A stretch of 64,000 bases of DNA from Alteromonadaceae bacterium M269. Lineage in GTDB: Bacteria > Pseudomonadota > Gammaproteobacteria > Enterobacterales > Alteromonadaceae. This document shows, piece after piece, positions 8,832 through 18,910 of the stretch (its first letter is position 1; the number at the start of each line of letters is the position of its first letter). The stretch spans positions 1,399,792 through 1,463,791 of the forward strand of contig SMNZ01000001.1 in NCBI GenBank assembly GCA_004353515.1. The letters run 5' to 3'. Both the position numbers and the translations under genes were made by a program. The notes beneath the pieces are model-generated. The model searched no databases, was not told the DNA's origin, and was given only the letters and a program-made list of their open reading frames with translations.

Positions 8832-9653
8832 CTAACTTGCCATTTTTATATGTATATTCGCAAAAGGTTGCGCTTGAACAATTTCGATCAAATCCTCTTT
8901 AACCAGCTCGAGTACGGCTAAAAAGGTAACTACCACACCGGCTTTTCCTTCCTCGACATCAAATAGTTTATCGAAACCGGTATAAGTTGTAGGTCCAATG
9001 ATATCAAGAATATGAGACATCCTCTCCCTAGTTGATAAAACTTCTTTTTCGATATGATGATGTTCAAGGTTTTTCGCTTTTTTCATTGCTTGCTGGAAGC
9101 TTAATACAAGCTCCTGCAAGGTCACCTCGGGCAGTATTCTGATGGGCTCAACTGATTCATCCACATCCGCTTGAACAACAAAGAAATCGCGCTGTTGCCT
9201 CGGCAACTTATCAATTTCTTCCGCTGCATACTTAACAACTTCATATTCTCGCAGTCGACGAATAAGCTCTGCTCTGGGGTCTTCCTCTTCGTCATCCGCA
9301 TCTTCATGTTTTGGCAGCAACATTCTTGATTTAACTTCCGCCAAAATAGCCGCCATTAAGAGATACTCTCCCGCCAGTTCAAGCTTGAGCTCTTTCATAA
9401 CATCAACATAATCCATGTACTGTCGAGTAATCTGCAAAATGGGCAAATTAATGATATCAAGCTTTTGTCGGCGGATAAGGTACAACAATAAATCTAACGG
9501 CCCTTCGAAGGTTTCCAGAATAACTTCTAGAGCGTCGGGAGGAATATAAAGATCTTCAGGTTTCTCTATTAGCGCTTCGCCATTGATAAAGGCTAACGGC
9601 AGAGGTTGTTGAACAGGCTCTTGAACTACCTGAGGCTGAGGTTCATCAGACAC
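8832..9653 (-). CDS. scpA: Segregation and condensation protein A
   Basis: 273 residues. The kleisin-type N-terminus is clear: FEGPLDLLLYLIRRQKLDI (about residues 50-68) followed by the conserved helices around AGEYLLMAAILAEVKSRMLLP. ScpA bridges the SMC heads and binds ScpB. The first 40 residues are a Gln/Pro-rich extension seen in several gammaproteobacterial ScpA proteins. It starts seven bases after the yciO stop and is followed by scpB after six bases. Confidence 0.93.
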   Translation of the reverse strand: MSDEPQPQVVQEPVQQPLPLAFINGEALIEKPEDLYIPPDALEVILETFEGPLDLLLYLIRRQKLDIINLPILQITRQYMDYVDVMKELKLELAGEYLLMAAILAEVKSRMLLPKHEDADDEEEDPRAELIRRLREYEVVKYAAEEIDKLPRQQRDFFVVQADVDESVEPIRILPEVTLQELVLSFQQAMKKAKNLEHHHIEKEVLSTRERMSHILDIIGPTTYTGFDKLFDVEEGKAGVVVTFLAVLELVKEDLIEIVQAQPFANIHIKMAS

Positions 9654-9660
9654 TCGCTAG

Positions 9661-10281
9661 TCACCCAAAAACACTGCTATCGCCATTTCCTTCGCGAATA
9701 ATCACACTCTCCCCTTCAGACATATCAACAACAGTCGTTGGTTGTTCTCCGATATAACCACCATGGATAATCAAGCCAACTTGTTTTTCCAACTTATCTC
9801 TAATTTCATCAGGATCAGACTCAGCTACATCTTCACCTGGAAGCATCAAGGTTGTTGACATCAGCGGCTCGCCAAACTCTTGCAAAAGCGCATGTGCAAT
9901 TACATTTCCTGGTACTCGAATTCCAATGGTTTTGCGCTTGGGATTCATTAACCGTTTAGGCACTTCTTTTGTCGCTTTGAGAATAAAGGTGTAAGGGCCT
10001 GGCGTATTGTTTTTAATCTGCCGAAAAACCTGATTATCAACTCGTGCATAATTGGATATCTCAGACATATCCTTACACATCAAGGTAAAATTGTGATCCT
10101 TACCAATGTCGCGAATGCGGCAGATTTGCTCCAGTGCATTCTTGTTATCCATTTGGCAACCAATTGCATAACCGGAATCTGTAGGGTAAACGACGACATC
10201 ACCTTGACGAATAATTTCGCATGCCTGTCGAATGAGCCTTGTTTGTGGCGTGTCGGGATGAATATAGAAAAACTGACTCAT
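9661..10281 (-). CDS. yciO: YciO, Sua5/YrdC/YciO-type protein
   Basis: 206 residues, identical in length to E. coli YciO. The YrdC-type fold is recognisable from VVYPTDSGYAIGC (about 30-42), CKDMSEISNYA and GIRVPGN. Members of this superfamily bind threonine, bicarbonate and ATP to make threonylcarbamoyl-AMP for tRNA t6A37. YciO itself is a paralogue of the essential TsaC and its own role is unsettled. In E. coli it also lies between the PHP gene (rnm/yciV) and rluB beside the trp operon, which supports orthology. Confidence 0.9.
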   Translation of the reverse strand: MSQFFYIHPDTPQTRLIRQACEIIRQGDVVVYPTDSGYAIGCQMDNKNALEQICRIRDIGKDHNFTLMCKDMSEISNYARVDNQVFRQIKNNTPGPYTFILKATKEVPKRLMNPKRKTIGIRVPGNVIAHALLQEFGEPLMSTTLMLPGEDVAESDPDEIRDKLEKQVGLIIHGGYIGEQPTTVVDMSEGESVIIREGNGDSSVFG

Positions 10282-10367
10282 GGTTAGACGTGCCTAGGAT
10301 AATAATAGATAACTCTAATAATAGTAACCCGCCAACACTAAAATGTCCTTAAATTTCTAGTGGTTTA

Positions 10368-11210
10368 TCACGATTCAACTAGACCCCACCCTTGCCAAAC
10401 AGGCGTTAGTTCATCAGGAAGTGTTAGGCTTCTACCTAATTCGGTCCAGCGACTCGGAAAGTGAAAATCGGAGCCAGCAGACGCCAGCAAATCATATTCT
10501 TTAGCATAGATTGCCATTTGTCTTTTGCGGTCCGGCGATAAACTGGTGTGGATCACTTCCATACCGTCGCCGCCATACAATTTAAATTCAGAAATCAATC
10601 TACGTAGCCACTTGGCCGTCATATCATAATGACCTGGGTGAGCAATAACAGCTTGACCATTCGCTTCATGGATCCACTTAACAGCCTCAGGAATGTCTAT
10701 CCACTGCGGTTTGAAATAAGCTTTTTTATCTTTACCCAGATACTTCTTGAACGCTTGCTGGTTGTCTTTTACCAGCCGTCTTTTAACCAAAACCCGAGCA
10801 AAGTGCGCTCTGGTTAATTGTCCTTTACCCGCTAGCGCTTTCGCTTCATCTAGCGTTCCTTCGATACCCACTTTAGCTAACTTATCTGCGATAGCAGCGC
10901 CTCGGATGTTACGTCTTTCGGTTTGTTCAGACAGCCTTTCTAGAAAGGTTTCATTTTGATGATCGACGTTTAAACCTAAAATATGTATTTCGAAACCATG
11001 CCAACGTGTAGATATTTCAACACCTGGGATAACTCTCAAAGTACGTTTTTGTGTCTCTTGATAGGATATGGCCTCATCAATCGCCGCGACTGTGTCATGA
11101 TCAGTTATAGACAATACATCCACCTGCATATTATGTGCTCTATCAATGAGCTCTTTGGGCGACAAATGCCCATCCGAGTAGTGAGTATGCGAATGCAGGT
11201 CTATTTTCAT
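10368..11210 (-). CDS. rnm: PHP-domain protein, RNase AM (YciV) homologue
   Basis: 280 residues, cytosolic. A PHP metal-binding domain begins at once with DLHSHTHYSDG (His6, His8), followed by DHDT and a C-terminal GSDFH. E. coli RNase AM (YciV) is a 5'-3' exonuclease that trims the 5' ends of 5S and 23S rRNA and acts on 3'-phosphoadenosine 5'-phosphate-type substrates. The position next to the trp leader and ahead of yciO matches E. coli. The gene is divergent from trpL; its ATG is 147 bases from the leader peptide start. Confidence 0.88.
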   Translation of the reverse strand: MKIDLHSHTHYSDGHLSPKELIDRAHNMQVDVLSITDHDTVAAIDEAISYQETQKRTLRVIPGVEISTRWHGFEIHILGLNVDHQNETFLERLSEQTERRNIRGAAIADKLAKVGIEGTLDEAKALAGKGQLTRAHFARVLVKRRLVKDNQQAFKKYLGKDKKAYFKPQWIDIPEAVKWIHEANGQAVIAHPGHYDMTAKWLRRLISEFKLYGGDGMEVIHTSLSPDRKRQMAIYAKEYDLLASAGSDFHFPSRWTELGRSLTLPDELTPVWQGWGLVES

Positions 11211-11356
11211 TTAATGAAAAATCCAAAATAAATGTTGACAGGGAAAGCATAATGCTTTTTTCTATATAGGCGAATTGTACCTGATTGAAGCGATATAAAG
11301 TTCAGTCAGAAGAAATAAATTTAGAATTTTAGATAAAGAAATTAAGTAAAACCGAC

Positions 11357-11416
11357 ATGCAACAGACTTTTTCAACAACTAACTGGTGGTGGCACGACTC
11401 TTCAGGCGGGCTATGA
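11357..11416 (+). CDS. trpL: trp operon leader peptide
   Basis: A 19-codon frame, MQQTFSTTNWWWHDSSGGL, with three consecutive Trp codons (TGG at 11384-11392), located 168 bases before trpE and just upstream of a terminator hairpin. This is the defining layout of a transcription-attenuation leader: ribosome stalling on Trp codons under Trp shortage blocks terminator formation. The ribosome site is weak. A TTGACA box at 11235-11240 could belong to the promoter, but the best -10 candidates (TCTATA/TATATA, 11261-11268) are too far away, so the promoter is not assigned. I saw no convincing TrpR operator. Confidence 0.88.
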   Translation: MQQTFSTTNWWWHDSSGGL

Positions 11417-11470
11417 TTCTATGTGCATGTAGAAAAATTTCTAGAAGGCCCGCATAATGCGGGCCTTTTT
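11405..11470 (+). promoter_or_regulatory. trp attenuator: antiterminator/terminator region
   Basis: The terminator is a perfect 10-bp stem AAGGCCCGCA (11445-11454) / TGCGGGCCTT (11458-11467) with loop TAA and a T run to 11470. The sequence GCGGGC at 11406-11411, inside the last codons of trpL, is complementary to GCCCGC in the left terminator arm and can form the competing antiterminator. A ribosome that reaches the trpL stop codon would cover it, and one stalled at the Trp codons would leave it free. The pairing scheme is my reading and needs folding calculations. Confidence 0.82.
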
Positions 11471-11583
11471 CGTTTTTAGGCTCTGAAAATAAGGGCTGAG
11501 AGCCAAGTATCGATAAAGTAAACATTTCCTGCGACAACAGGAATTGACAAGTAAATTTCAATTAAAGTGACTGAGACGAGATA

Positions 11584-13182
11584 ATGAGTTTAGCGGAATT
11601 AAGCGAAAAACCGGGAAAAGTTGAGACCCTCTCCATCGTTGGTGAGTATATCGCAGACCCTTTAAATACATTTGAGACACTATGCCAGCAACAAACGAAT
11701 TGTTTGTTGTTAGAGTCAGCAGAAATTGATAGCAAAGACAATGTGAAAAGCTTAATTCTGGTTGATGCTGCAATGCGACTGGAATGCCATGGTCAGACGG
11801 TAACCTGCAAAGCATTAACAGATAATGGCGCATCCGTCATACCACTGCTCAAAGAACATTGCCCTTCTCATGCAGAACTCAGTGCAAACAATAATGAAAT
11901 ACAACTCACTTTCGAATTACCCAGTCAGCAACTAGACGAAGACAGTCGCTTAAAAGCACCTTATGTTTTTGACGCTTTGCGTAGCCTTATCAAAAATATT
12001 CAACCTATTCGCCAACACGACCAAGCATTATTTTTAGGCGGTGTGTTAGCTTATGACCTTCTCGCTAGCTTTGAACAACTCCCAGATGTCGCTGACAGTG
12101 AGAATAGTTGTCCTGACTTTGTGTTTTATCTCGCAGAAACACTACTCATTATTGACCATAAAGAGCAGCAAACTGAAATTATTGGTAGTGTGTTTAGTGG
12201 TGACAATGTTGGTAACAACTACTTCACTATCAGTAAACGAATGGAAGAGTTGAATCAACAAGTTAAACAAGGCAATTCGCCAATAGCGCAACCTACAACA
12301 TCAACGGAAACATTAGAAACACAGGTTGATAAATCAGATGCCGAATATGTAGCCGACGTTGAGCAGTTAAAGCAGAACATATTGGCAGGTGATGTTTTCC
12401 AAGTGGTTCCTTCTCGCACTTTCAGCTTACCTTGCCCTAACCCTTATCTCGCTTACGAAAAACTCAAACAGCAAAACCCTAGTCCTTACATGTTTTTCCT
12501 CCAAGACCAAGACTTCTGTATTTTCGGTGCATCCCCCGAGTCGGCATTGAAATACACCAAAGATACTAATGAAGTTGAAGTTTACCCGATTGCAGGCACT
12601 AGACCTCGCGGTAAAAACAGCGACGGTAGCATAGACGCTGATTTAGATAGTCGTATTGAGCTCGATCTACGCCAAGATGAAAAGGAAAAAGCAGAGCACC
12701 TTATGTTGGTCGACTTGGCACGCAATGATATCGCCAGAGTTGCCGAGCCTGGAACACGCTCTGTCAAAGAACTATTGAAAGTAGACAGATATTCGCATGT
12801 TATGCATCTTGTATCTCGCGTTGTTGGCTCTCTAAGAAATGAGCTTGATGCACTGCATGCTTATCAAGCCTGTATGAATATGGGTACATTGGTCGGTGCA
12901 CCGAAGGTAAAAGCTGCACAGCTTATTCGCGATACCGAAGGTAAAAGAAGAGGTAGCTATGGCGGTGCTATTGGTTATATCAATGGTAAAGGCGATATGG
13001 ATACCTGCATCGTCATTCGCAGTGCGTTCGTAAGAAACAATACAGCCTATGTTCAAGCTGGTGCAGGTGTTGTATTTGATTCCAATCCACAGGCTGAAGC
13101 CGATGAGACACGAGGAAAAGCACAGGCAGTGATAACTGCCATACGCTCTGCTCATCAGGCATCAAACGGAGGAGTTCAGTAA
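11584..13182 (+). CDS. trpE: Anthranilate synthase component I
   Basis: 532 residues. Converts chorismate and ammonia to anthranilate, the first step of tryptophan synthesis, with TrpG supplying ammonia from glutamine. The N-terminal regulatory motif LLES (residues 42-45) with a downstream Ser is the tryptophan feedback site of TrpE. The chorismate-binding catalytic domain shows FQVVPSRTF, IAGTRPRG and the C-terminal GAGVVFDSNPQAE. First structural gene after the attenuator; trpG begins two bases after its stop. Confidence 0.96.
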   Translation: MSLAELSEKPGKVETLSIVGEYIADPLNTFETLCQQQTNCLLLESAEIDSKDNVKSLILVDAAMRLECHGQTVTCKALTDNGASVIPLLKEHCPSHAELSANNNEIQLTFELPSQQLDEDSRLKAPYVFDALRSLIKNIQPIRQHDQALFLGGVLAYDLLASFEQLPDVADSENSCPDFVFYLAETLLIIDHKEQQTEIIGSVFSGDNVGNNYFTISKRMEELNQQVKQGNSPIAQPTTSTETLETQVDKSDAEYVADVEQLKQNILAGDVFQVVPSRTFSLPCPNPYLAYEKLKQQNPSPYMFFLQDQDFCIFGASPESALKYTKDTNEVEVYPIAGTRPRGKNSDGSIDADLDSRIELDLRQDEKEKAEHLMLVDLARNDIARVAEPGTRSVKELLKVDRYSHVMHLVSRVVGSLRNELDALHAYQACMNMGTLVGAPKVKAAQLIRDTEGKRRGSYGGAIGYINGKGDMDTCIVIRSAFVRNNTAYVQAGAGVVFDSNPQAEADETRGKAQAVITAIRSAHQASNGGVQ

Positions 13183-13183
13183 C

Positions 13184-13786
13184 ATGAGTCATACCAATAA
13201 TACACGTATCTTTTTAATCGATAATTTCGACTCTTTTACCTATAACTTGGTCGATGAAATGCGCCGCTCCGGTTATTTACTCACCATTTATCGCAACAAC
13301 GTAGACGCACAATTTATCGTTGAACAAATTGAACAATGCGAAGAGCAAGTTATTGTTATGCTCTCTCCCGGCCCAGGAACACCATCAAAAGCGGGGTCAA
13401 TGCCCGAGCTTATTAAACTGATTGCTGGTCGCTACCCTATTATCGGAATCTGCTTAGGACACCAAGCTATTGTTGAATACTATGGTGGTGAAGTGGGTCG
13501 TGCGGGACAGGTTAAACACGGTAAATCATCACTGATTAGTCATTGTGGGGATCGCATGTTCGAATCTCTTCCTTCTCCACTACCTGTAGCTCGATATCAT
13601 TCGCTTATGGCAACACAAGTGCCAGAAAACCTGTCTATTGTCGCTGAGTATAACGATATACCTATGGCGGTTTACAACGCCGAAGATAAAATACTCGGGT
13701 TTCAGTTTCACCCAGAATCCATATTAACGTCACATGGCAGCCAATTGCTTTCGCAGAGCATTAGTTACCTAAGCCAAAGAGATTAA
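13184..13786 (+). CDS. trpG: Anthranilate synthase component II, glutamine amidotransferase
   Basis: 200 residues, a free-standing class I GATase, not fused to TrpD as in enteric bacteria. The catalytic triad is visible: Cys90 in GICLGHQA, His176 and Glu178 in FQFHPES. The N-terminal LIDNFDSFTYNLV is typical of TrpG/PabA. The gene lies between trpE and trpD with almost no spacing, so TrpG is the better name, although such subunits may also serve PabB. Confidence 0.95.
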   Translation: MSHTNNTRIFLIDNFDSFTYNLVDEMRRSGYLLTIYRNNVDAQFIVEQIEQCEEQVIVMLSPGPGTPSKAGSMPELIKLIAGRYPIIGICLGHQAIVEYYGGEVGRAGQVKHGKSSLISHCGDRMFESLPSPLPVARYHSLMATQVPENLSIVAEYNDIPMAVYNAEDKILGFQFHPESILTSHGSQLLSQSISYLSQRD

Positions 13787-13792
13787 TTTGTT

Positions 13793-14812
13793 ATGTCAAA
13801 AACACTGCCAGTTTTAGAAAAACTCTATGCTCAGCAAGGGATGACGCAAAGTGAGTCAGAGTCATTCTTCTCCGACGTTGTCGCAGGTGAAGTCGACAAT
13901 ATCATTTTGTCTTCGGTACTGACTGCGTTAAAGATTAAAGGTGAAACTCCTGAAGAGATTGCGGGCGCGGCGAATGCCCTCATTAACAATGCTACACCAT
14001 TCTCTAGTCCAGAAGGTGTTTTCGCAGACATCGTTGGTACGGGTGGCGATGGACACAACACGATTAATATATCCTCTGCTGCCGCAATTGTTGCAGCAAG
14101 CTGTGGCTTAACAGTTGCTAAGCATGGTAACCGAAGCGTATCCAGTAAATCTGGTTCAGCGGACTTAATCGAAGGCTTCGGCATGAACTTAATGATGGAA
14201 CCTGAAGTTGCTCGCAAGTGCTTGGATGAAGCAAACTTTTGTTTCTTCTTTGCGCCGAAATACCACGCGGGTATTCGTCATGCGATGCCTGTTCGCAACA
14301 CATTAAAGACCAGAACGTTGTTTAACTTGCTCGGGCCTTTAGCTAATCCGGCTCGCCCTACGCATATGATGATAGGGGTTTATACACCTGAACTAATAAC
14401 ACCATTTGCCGAAACGTTGCATCTATTAGGATATAAAAAAGCACTCGTTGTGCATGGCAGTGGCTTAGATGAACTGGCACTACATGGCGAGTCGCAAATC
14501 GCCGAGCTCAGCGATGGTGAAATCACTTATTCAACGCTTTCACCTGAAAGTTTTGACCTAGAACAATATCCATTAAAAGCAATTGAAGGCGGCGAGCCAG
14601 AACTTAACAAGCAACTCATTGAATCTATCCTGAAAGGTCAAGGGGATATTGCTCATCAATCTGCTGTTGCTATGAACGCTGGTGCGTTACTTAAGTTAAC
14701 AGGTAAAGCATCCAATTATAAAGAAGGCGCTGAAATGGCTATTCAAGCAATGCAATCTGGCAAAGCATTGGAAACTATCCTGCAAGCCGCTAACGTCAGT
14801 CAACAATCTTAA
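13793..14812 (+). CDS. trpD: Anthranilate phosphoribosyltransferase
   Basis: 339 residues, normal length for a monofunctional TrpD. Transfers phosphoribosyl from PRPP to anthranilate. The PRPP-binding loop [14 protein letters not shown] (about residues 81-94), [16 protein letters not shown] and the GPLANPARP segment are clear family signatures. It starts seven bases after trpG and 17 bases before trpCF, in the same transcript. Confidence 0.96.
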   Translation: MSKTLPVLEKLYAQQGMTQSESESFFSDVVAGEVDNIILSSVLTALKIKGETPEEIAGAANALINNATPFSSPEGVFADIVGTGGDGHNTINISSAAAIVAASCGLTVAKHGNRSVSSKSGSADLIEGFGMNLMMEPEVARKCLDEANFCFFFAPKYHAGIRHAMPVRNTLKTRTLFNLLGPLANPARPTHMMIGVYTPELITPFAETLHLLGYKKALVVHGSGLDELALHGESQIAELSDGEITYSTLSPESFDLEQYPLKAIEGGEPELNKQLIESILKGQGDIAHQSAVAMNAGALLKLTGKASNYKEGAEMAIQAMQSGKALETILQAANVSQQS

Positions 14813-14829
14813 AAGGTAAAGAGATTAGA

Positions 14830-16212
14830 ATGAGTAATGTATTAACAAAGATCGTTGACGATAAACGCATCGAAATTGAGCAGAGAAAAAAGGCTCTGCC
14901 TTTAGAAAGCTTTCTTGACAATCTCACGCCTTCGAAAAAAAGCTTATATGGTGCGCTATCACAGGCTAACGCTGGATTTATCTTTGAGTGCAAGAAAGCA
15001 TCACCATCAAAGGGGCTTATTCGTCCGGTATTTGATTTAGATGAGATTTTGTCAGCATACAAGCCTTACGCTTCAGCTATCTCAGTCTTAACTGATGAGA
15101 AATATTTTCAAGGTAAGTTTGAATACCTAGATTACGTTACTGCTCGAGTTGAACAACCCGTTCTCAATAAAGACTTTTTTATTAACGAATACCAAGTTCA
15201 TTTAGCTCGAAAATACAATGCTGATGCAATTTTGTTGATGTTATCGGTATTAAATGATGAAGAATATCAAACGCTGGCCAAGCTAGCCGATTCCTATCAG
15301 CTCGATATCCTCACTGAGGTTAGTAATCAAGAAGAAGCCGAAAGAGCAATTGCATTAGGCGCAAAGATAATCGGTATCAACAACCGTAACCTTAGAGATT
15401 TGAGTACCGATTTAGCCATGACTGAACAATTGGCGCCATATCTGCGTACTAATGCACCAGATGCCGTCATTGTTTCGGAATCAGGCATCTACACGAATGA
15501 TGATGTAAGACGACTAGCGCCTTTATCAGATGGATTCCTGGTTGGAAGTTCGTTGATGGCGCAAAAAGATATCACCGCTGCAATAAAACGCATGCTTTTT
15601 GGTGACATCAAAGTTTGTGGAATTACTCGACAAGAAGACGCGACAAGCATCGCCCAAATCGGTGCTAGCTATATGGGGCTTATTTTTGCAGAAAAGTCTA
15701 AGAGAGATATCTCATTGCAGGATGCCCTAAACATAGTTAACGCAGTGCCATTCAACTATGTCGGTGTTTTTGTTAATGCACCTGTTGAGGATATCGCTGA
15801 AAAGTCTCAAGCCCTTAACCTTAAAGCTGTGCAACTACATGGTGAAGAAGATCAAGCTTATATCTCGGCTTTAAAACCGCAACTACCTGATGGATGTGAA
15901 ATATGGCAAGCCAAAGGGGTTGTTGATGAGCTACCGGAATTAGATGAAAAACAGGTAGATAAGTTTTTGCTTGACTGCAAAGTCGGTAATCAGAGCGGCG
16001 GCACAGGGCAAGCATTTGATTGGACCTTGTTAGAAAACATCCAAGAGCCTAGCAAGCTAGTTTTAGCTGGCGGTATAGGCCCAGACAATATAGTGCAGGC
16101 AACACAGATGAAAGCTTCAATCATAGATGTTAATTCATTGGTTGAAAGTGCGCCTGGTGTTAAAGATTCAGAAAAATTGAAAACGTTATTTGAACGTCTT
16201 AGACAGTATTAA
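14830..16212 (+). CDS. trpCF: Bifunctional indole-3-glycerol-phosphate synthase / phosphoribosylanthranilate isomerase
   Basis: 460 residues, a natural fusion. Residues 1-255 are TrpC, with [32 protein letters not shown] and VSESGI. Residues 257-460 are TrpF, with [18 protein letters not shown] and the C-terminal LAGGIGPDN. TrpF isomerises phosphoribosylanthranilate and TrpC closes the indole ring, steps three and four of the pathway. The fusion is the usual state in enterobacteria, Vibrio and Shewanella. Confidence 0.96.
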   Translation: MSNVLTKIVDDKRIEIEQRKKALPLESFLDNLTPSKKSLYGALSQANAGFIFECKKASPSKGLIRPVFDLDEILSAYKPYASAISVLTDEKYFQGKFEYLDYVTARVEQPVLNKDFFINEYQVHLARKYNADAILLMLSVLNDEEYQTLAKLADSYQLDILTEVSNQEEAERAIALGAKIIGINNRNLRDLSTDLAMTEQLAPYLRTNAPDAVIVSESGIYTNDDVRRLAPLSDGFLVGSSLMAQKDITAAIKRMLFGDIKVCGITRQEDATSIAQIGASYMGLIFAEKSKRDISLQDALNIVNAVPFNYVGVFVNAPVEDIAEKSQALNLKAVQLHGEEDQAYISALKPQLPDGCEIWQAKGVVDELPELDEKQVDKFLLDCKVGNQSGGTGQAFDWTLLENIQEPSKLVLAGGIGPDNIVQATQMKASIIDVNSLVESAPGVKDSEKLKTLFERLRQY

Positions 16213-16226
16213 ATCGAGGACTTTTT

Positions 16227-17414
16227 ATGAACAAACTAGACTCAAAATTTGGTGACTTCGGGGGAATGTATGTCCCTGAATTGCTCATCCCTGCCCTCGA
16301 TCAGCTAGAACAAGCTTTTATCGATGCGCAACAAGATCCCGAGTTCCAAAAAGAATTTATGGATCTGCTTAATAACTACGCTGGTAGACCAACGGCTATG
16401 ACGCTGTCAAAGAACTTGGTCAGCAACCCTAAGGTGAAGTTGTACTTGAAACGTGAAGACCTGCTTCACGGTGGAGCTCATAAAACCAATCAGGTTCTCG
16501 GCCAAGCTTTGCTCACTAAGCGTATGGGTAAAACAGAAGTCATTGCCGAAACAGGCGCTGGGCAACATGGAGTTGCGACAGCTCTTGCTTGTGCCTTGAT
16601 GGGACTGAAAGCTCGCATTTATATGGGAGCGAAAGACGTAGAACGCCAAGCACCTAATGTATTCAGAATGCGCTTGATGGGTGCCGAAGTTATCCCTGTT
16701 GATTCAGGTTCAGGCACATTGAAAGATGCGGTCAATGAGGCATTGCGGGATTGGTCGGCGAACTACGACAAGGCTCACTACTTATTAGGCACAGCGGCAG
16801 GCCCTCACCCCTTCCCGACTATCGTAAGAGAGTTTCATAGAATGATAGGCGAAGAGACAAGAGCTCAAATTATGGAGCGAGAGGGTCGACTACCTGATGC
16901 TGTTGTAGCTTGTGTCGGCGGTGGTTCTAATGCAATTGGCATGTTTGCTGATTTTATTGATACGCCTGAAGTTAAATTAATCGGTGTAGAGCCTGCTGGT
17001 AAAGGCTTACATACAGAAGAGCATGGTGCTGCTATATGTAAGGGTACAAAAGGGATTCTGCACGGCACTTACAGCTATATTATGCAAGATAAGTTTGGTC
17101 AAATTGAAGAGTCCTATTCAGTCTCCGCAGGCTTGGACTATCCAGCAGTAGGACCTCAACACGCCTACCTTAACGACATAGGCCGAGCTGAGTATGTCGC
17201 GGCAAGTGATGAGGAAGCATTAAATGCTTTCCAGCTTTTATCTCGCAAAGAAGGAATTATTCCAGCTCTTGAGTCATCACACGCGCTTGCTCATGCCTTG
17301 AATATGGCAGATGAAGCCGAAGAAGAAACAATCATAGTCGTCAACCTTTCCGGTCGTGGCGATAAAGACTTAGCACACGTACGTAGCGTTTTAGGAGATG
17401 CTTACGATGGATAG
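16227..17414 (+). CDS. trpB: Tryptophan synthase beta chain
   Basis: 395 residues. PLP-dependent condensation of indole with serine; the Schiff-base lysine is Lys86 in HGGAHKTNQ. The substrate-binding ETGAGQHG and phosphate-binding [10 protein letters not shown] motifs are intact. It is the standard TrpB1 type that works with TrpA. The coding sequence runs eight bases into trpA, so the subunits are translationally coupled. Confidence 0.97.
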   Translation: MNKLDSKFGDFGGMYVPELLIPALDQLEQAFIDAQQDPEFQKEFMDLLNNYAGRPTAMTLSKNLVSNPKVKLYLKREDLLHGGAHKTNQVLGQALLTKRMGKTEVIAETGAGQHGVATALACALMGLKARIYMGAKDVERQAPNVFRMRLMGAEVIPVDSGSGTLKDAVNEALRDWSANYDKAHYLLGTAAGPHPFPTIVREFHRMIGEETRAQIMEREGRLPDAVVACVGGGSNAIGMFADFIDTPEVKLIGVEPAGKGLHTEEHGAAICKGTKGILHGTYSYIMQDKFGQIEESYSVSAGLDYPAVGPQHAYLNDIGRAEYVAASDEEALNAFQLLSRKEGIIPALESSHALAHALNMADEAEEETIIVVNLSGRGDKDLAHVRSVLGDAYDG

Positions 17415-18210
17415 ATATGCCAAGATGTTTAATCGCCTTAATGACGCAAAAGAAGGGGCTTTCGTTCCCTTCGTTACAGTAGGCGATCCTGACCAAGAAA
17501 CCAGCATTAGCATTATGCAATGCTTGATAGATAATGGTGCGGACGCATTAGAATTAGGAATTCCGTACTCGGATCCAATCGCTGATGGCCCTACAATCCA
17601 GCATGCTAGTATTAGAGCACTGTCTTCAGGAGCAACACCTGATACCTGCTTCGATGCTATAGCTCAGATACGCAAAGATAATCCAGACATGCCTATCGGA
17701 TTACTACTCTATAGCAATCTGGTTATGGTAAAAGGATTAGAAAGTTTCTATCAACAAGCTGCCGACGCTGGTGTCGATTCAATTCTGGTTGCTGATGTTC
17801 CTTTACGTGAAGCAGAGCCTTTTATTGAGGTCGCTAACAAAACCGGAATCAAACAAATTCTCATTGCACCACCTAATGCAACAGATGAAACCTTTGCAGC
17901 TATTGGTGAAAAATCTCAAGGCTATACCTATCTGCTAGGTCGTGCTGGAGTAACTGGCGCGGAAACCGCAGTTGAAATTCCTGCGGATGAACTCATTTCT
18001 AAACTGAAGCAGCATAAAGTTGCACCGCCATTACTTGGTTTTGGTATTTCTAAACCGCAACAGGTGAAAGATGCCATTGCAGCAGGTGCTGCTGGTGCTA
18101 TTTCAGGGTCTGCAACGGTTAATATTATTGCTGAGAACTTAGACAACAAAGACGTGATGCTAAAGAACCTAGGCAACTTTGTTCAAGAAATGAAAGCTGC
18201 CACTAAGTAA
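17407..18210 (+). CDS. trpA: Tryptophan synthase alpha chain
   Basis: 267 residues from the ATG at 17407. That start is preferred over the ATG at 17398 because AGGAG (17393-17397) lies nine bases before it but abuts the earlier one, and because TrpA proteins begin like this (MDRY). Cleaves indole-glycerol phosphate to indole; the catalytic pair Glu49 and Asp60 is present ([15 protein letters not shown]). Last gene of the operon. Confidence 0.96.
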   Translation: MDRYAKMFNRLNDAKEGAFVPFVTVGDPDQETSISIMQCLIDNGADALELGIPYSDPIADGPTIQHASIRALSSGATPDTCFDAIAQIRKDNPDMPIGLLLYSNLVMVKGLESFYQQAADAGVDSILVADVPLREAEPFIEVANKTGIKQILIAPPNATDETFAAIGEKSQGYTYLLGRAGVTGAETAVEIPADELISKLKQHKVAPPLLGFGISKPQQVKDAIAAGAAGAISGSATVNIIAENLDNKDVMLKNLGNFVQEMKAATK

Positions 18211-18220
18211 GGCTTACGTT

Positions 18221-18475
18221 CGTTCGCGGATAAATCTTGCTCCTACCTGTTGTAAACCCTGCCTCGTAGGAGCAGAGCTTGTTCTCAAATAAGTGATAAA
18301 GCCAACATTATTTCGCGGATAAACCCTGTTCCAACTTCTCGCGAATCCTGCCTTGTCGGAGCAGACTTGTTCGAGAATAGGTGATAAAGCCAACATTATT
18401 TCGTGGATAAACCCTGTTCCAACTTCTTGCGAATTTTCCTTTGTAGGAGCGTACTTTAGTAGCGAACCTTCAATT
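18221..18475. repeat. Three tandem imperfect ~88-bp REP-like units
   Basis: Three copies with period 88-89 bases; anchor CGCGGATAAA-type sequences are at 18225, 18314 and 18402. The last two share GTGATAAAGCCAACATTATT at 18293 and 18381 almost without change. Each unit carries inverted TTCGC...GCTCCTAC / GTAGGAGC...GCGAA arms, the style of gammaproteobacterial REP/BIME elements. They lie directly after trpA. The 90-codon frame that spans them on the minus strand is a by-product of the repeat. Confidence 0.85.
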
Positions 18476-18620
18476 CCCTTAAACACACCGACATTCGTTG
18501 ATAAATCAGACGCCTACAGTTTTAAGAATAGGCAATGACTGCAAATAAGAATTAGTTTTATTAGAAGGGTTTTAAACAGACAAGTAGCCCTACAAGCCTT
18601 TAGAGGGCGTAGAAAAAAGA

Positions 18621-18644
18621 AAAGATGCCTTAAAGCATCTTTTT
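18621..18644. terminator. Bidirectional terminator between trpA repeat region and the 18650 gene
   Basis: AAAGATGC (18621-18628) pairs with GCATCTTT (18635-18642), loop six bases, with T runs on both sides depending on strand. It can end trp transcripts on the plus strand and the small membrane-protein gene on the minus strand. Confidence 0.75.
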
Positions 18645-18649
18645 ATACA

Positions 18650-18910
18650 TTAATGATGAGTCGCTCTCGCGTGATCTTCCGCAAACAACTCATTATTTTC
18701 CAGATATTTATCGCGTCGAATTCGCCATTCAGCTAAATCGACTTTCATCATCTCGTGATCTTCAATCTTTTCAATTCGTTGAAGTTCAGCTAGCAACAAC
18801 ACAGCAACATGATTATCAAACTTTCTTTTACTGCGAAAGCTAGGCACTGCAAAGTAAGCTGTTGCTACAAGCATAATCAAAATAAATATCGTAACTAGGA
18901 TAATATCCAT
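18650..18910 (-). CDS. Small single-pass membrane protein, unknown function
   Basis: 86 residues. The N-terminal 20 residues are hydrophobic (VTIFILIMLVATAYFAV), followed by a basic stretch (RSKRK) and a charged helical cytoplasmic tail with an Asp/Glu/Arg-rich pattern. This topology suggests a small inner-membrane protein, C-terminus in the cytoplasm. A bidirectional terminator lies just after its stop codon. I do not recognise a family. Confidence 0.6.
   Translation of the reverse strand: MDIILVTIFILIMLVATAYFAVPSFRSKRKFDNHVAVLLLAELQRIEKIEDHEMMKVDLAEWRIRRDKYLENNELFAEDHARATHH

Noticed and set aside
11235..11268. TTGACA and TATATA as the trp promoter
   Set aside because: Spacing is 20-22 bases, longer than sigma-70 normally tolerates; left unassigned.
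12832..13155. 107-codon minus-strand frame inside trpE
   Set aside because: Antisense shadow of a strongly conserved gene with no ribosome site or recognisable protein.
18214..18486. Repeats after trpA looking like CRISPR units or a 90-codon gene
   Set aside because: Only three imperfect units of 88-89 bases, no uniform short repeats with unique spacers, no cas genes; the frame is a by-product of the repeat.
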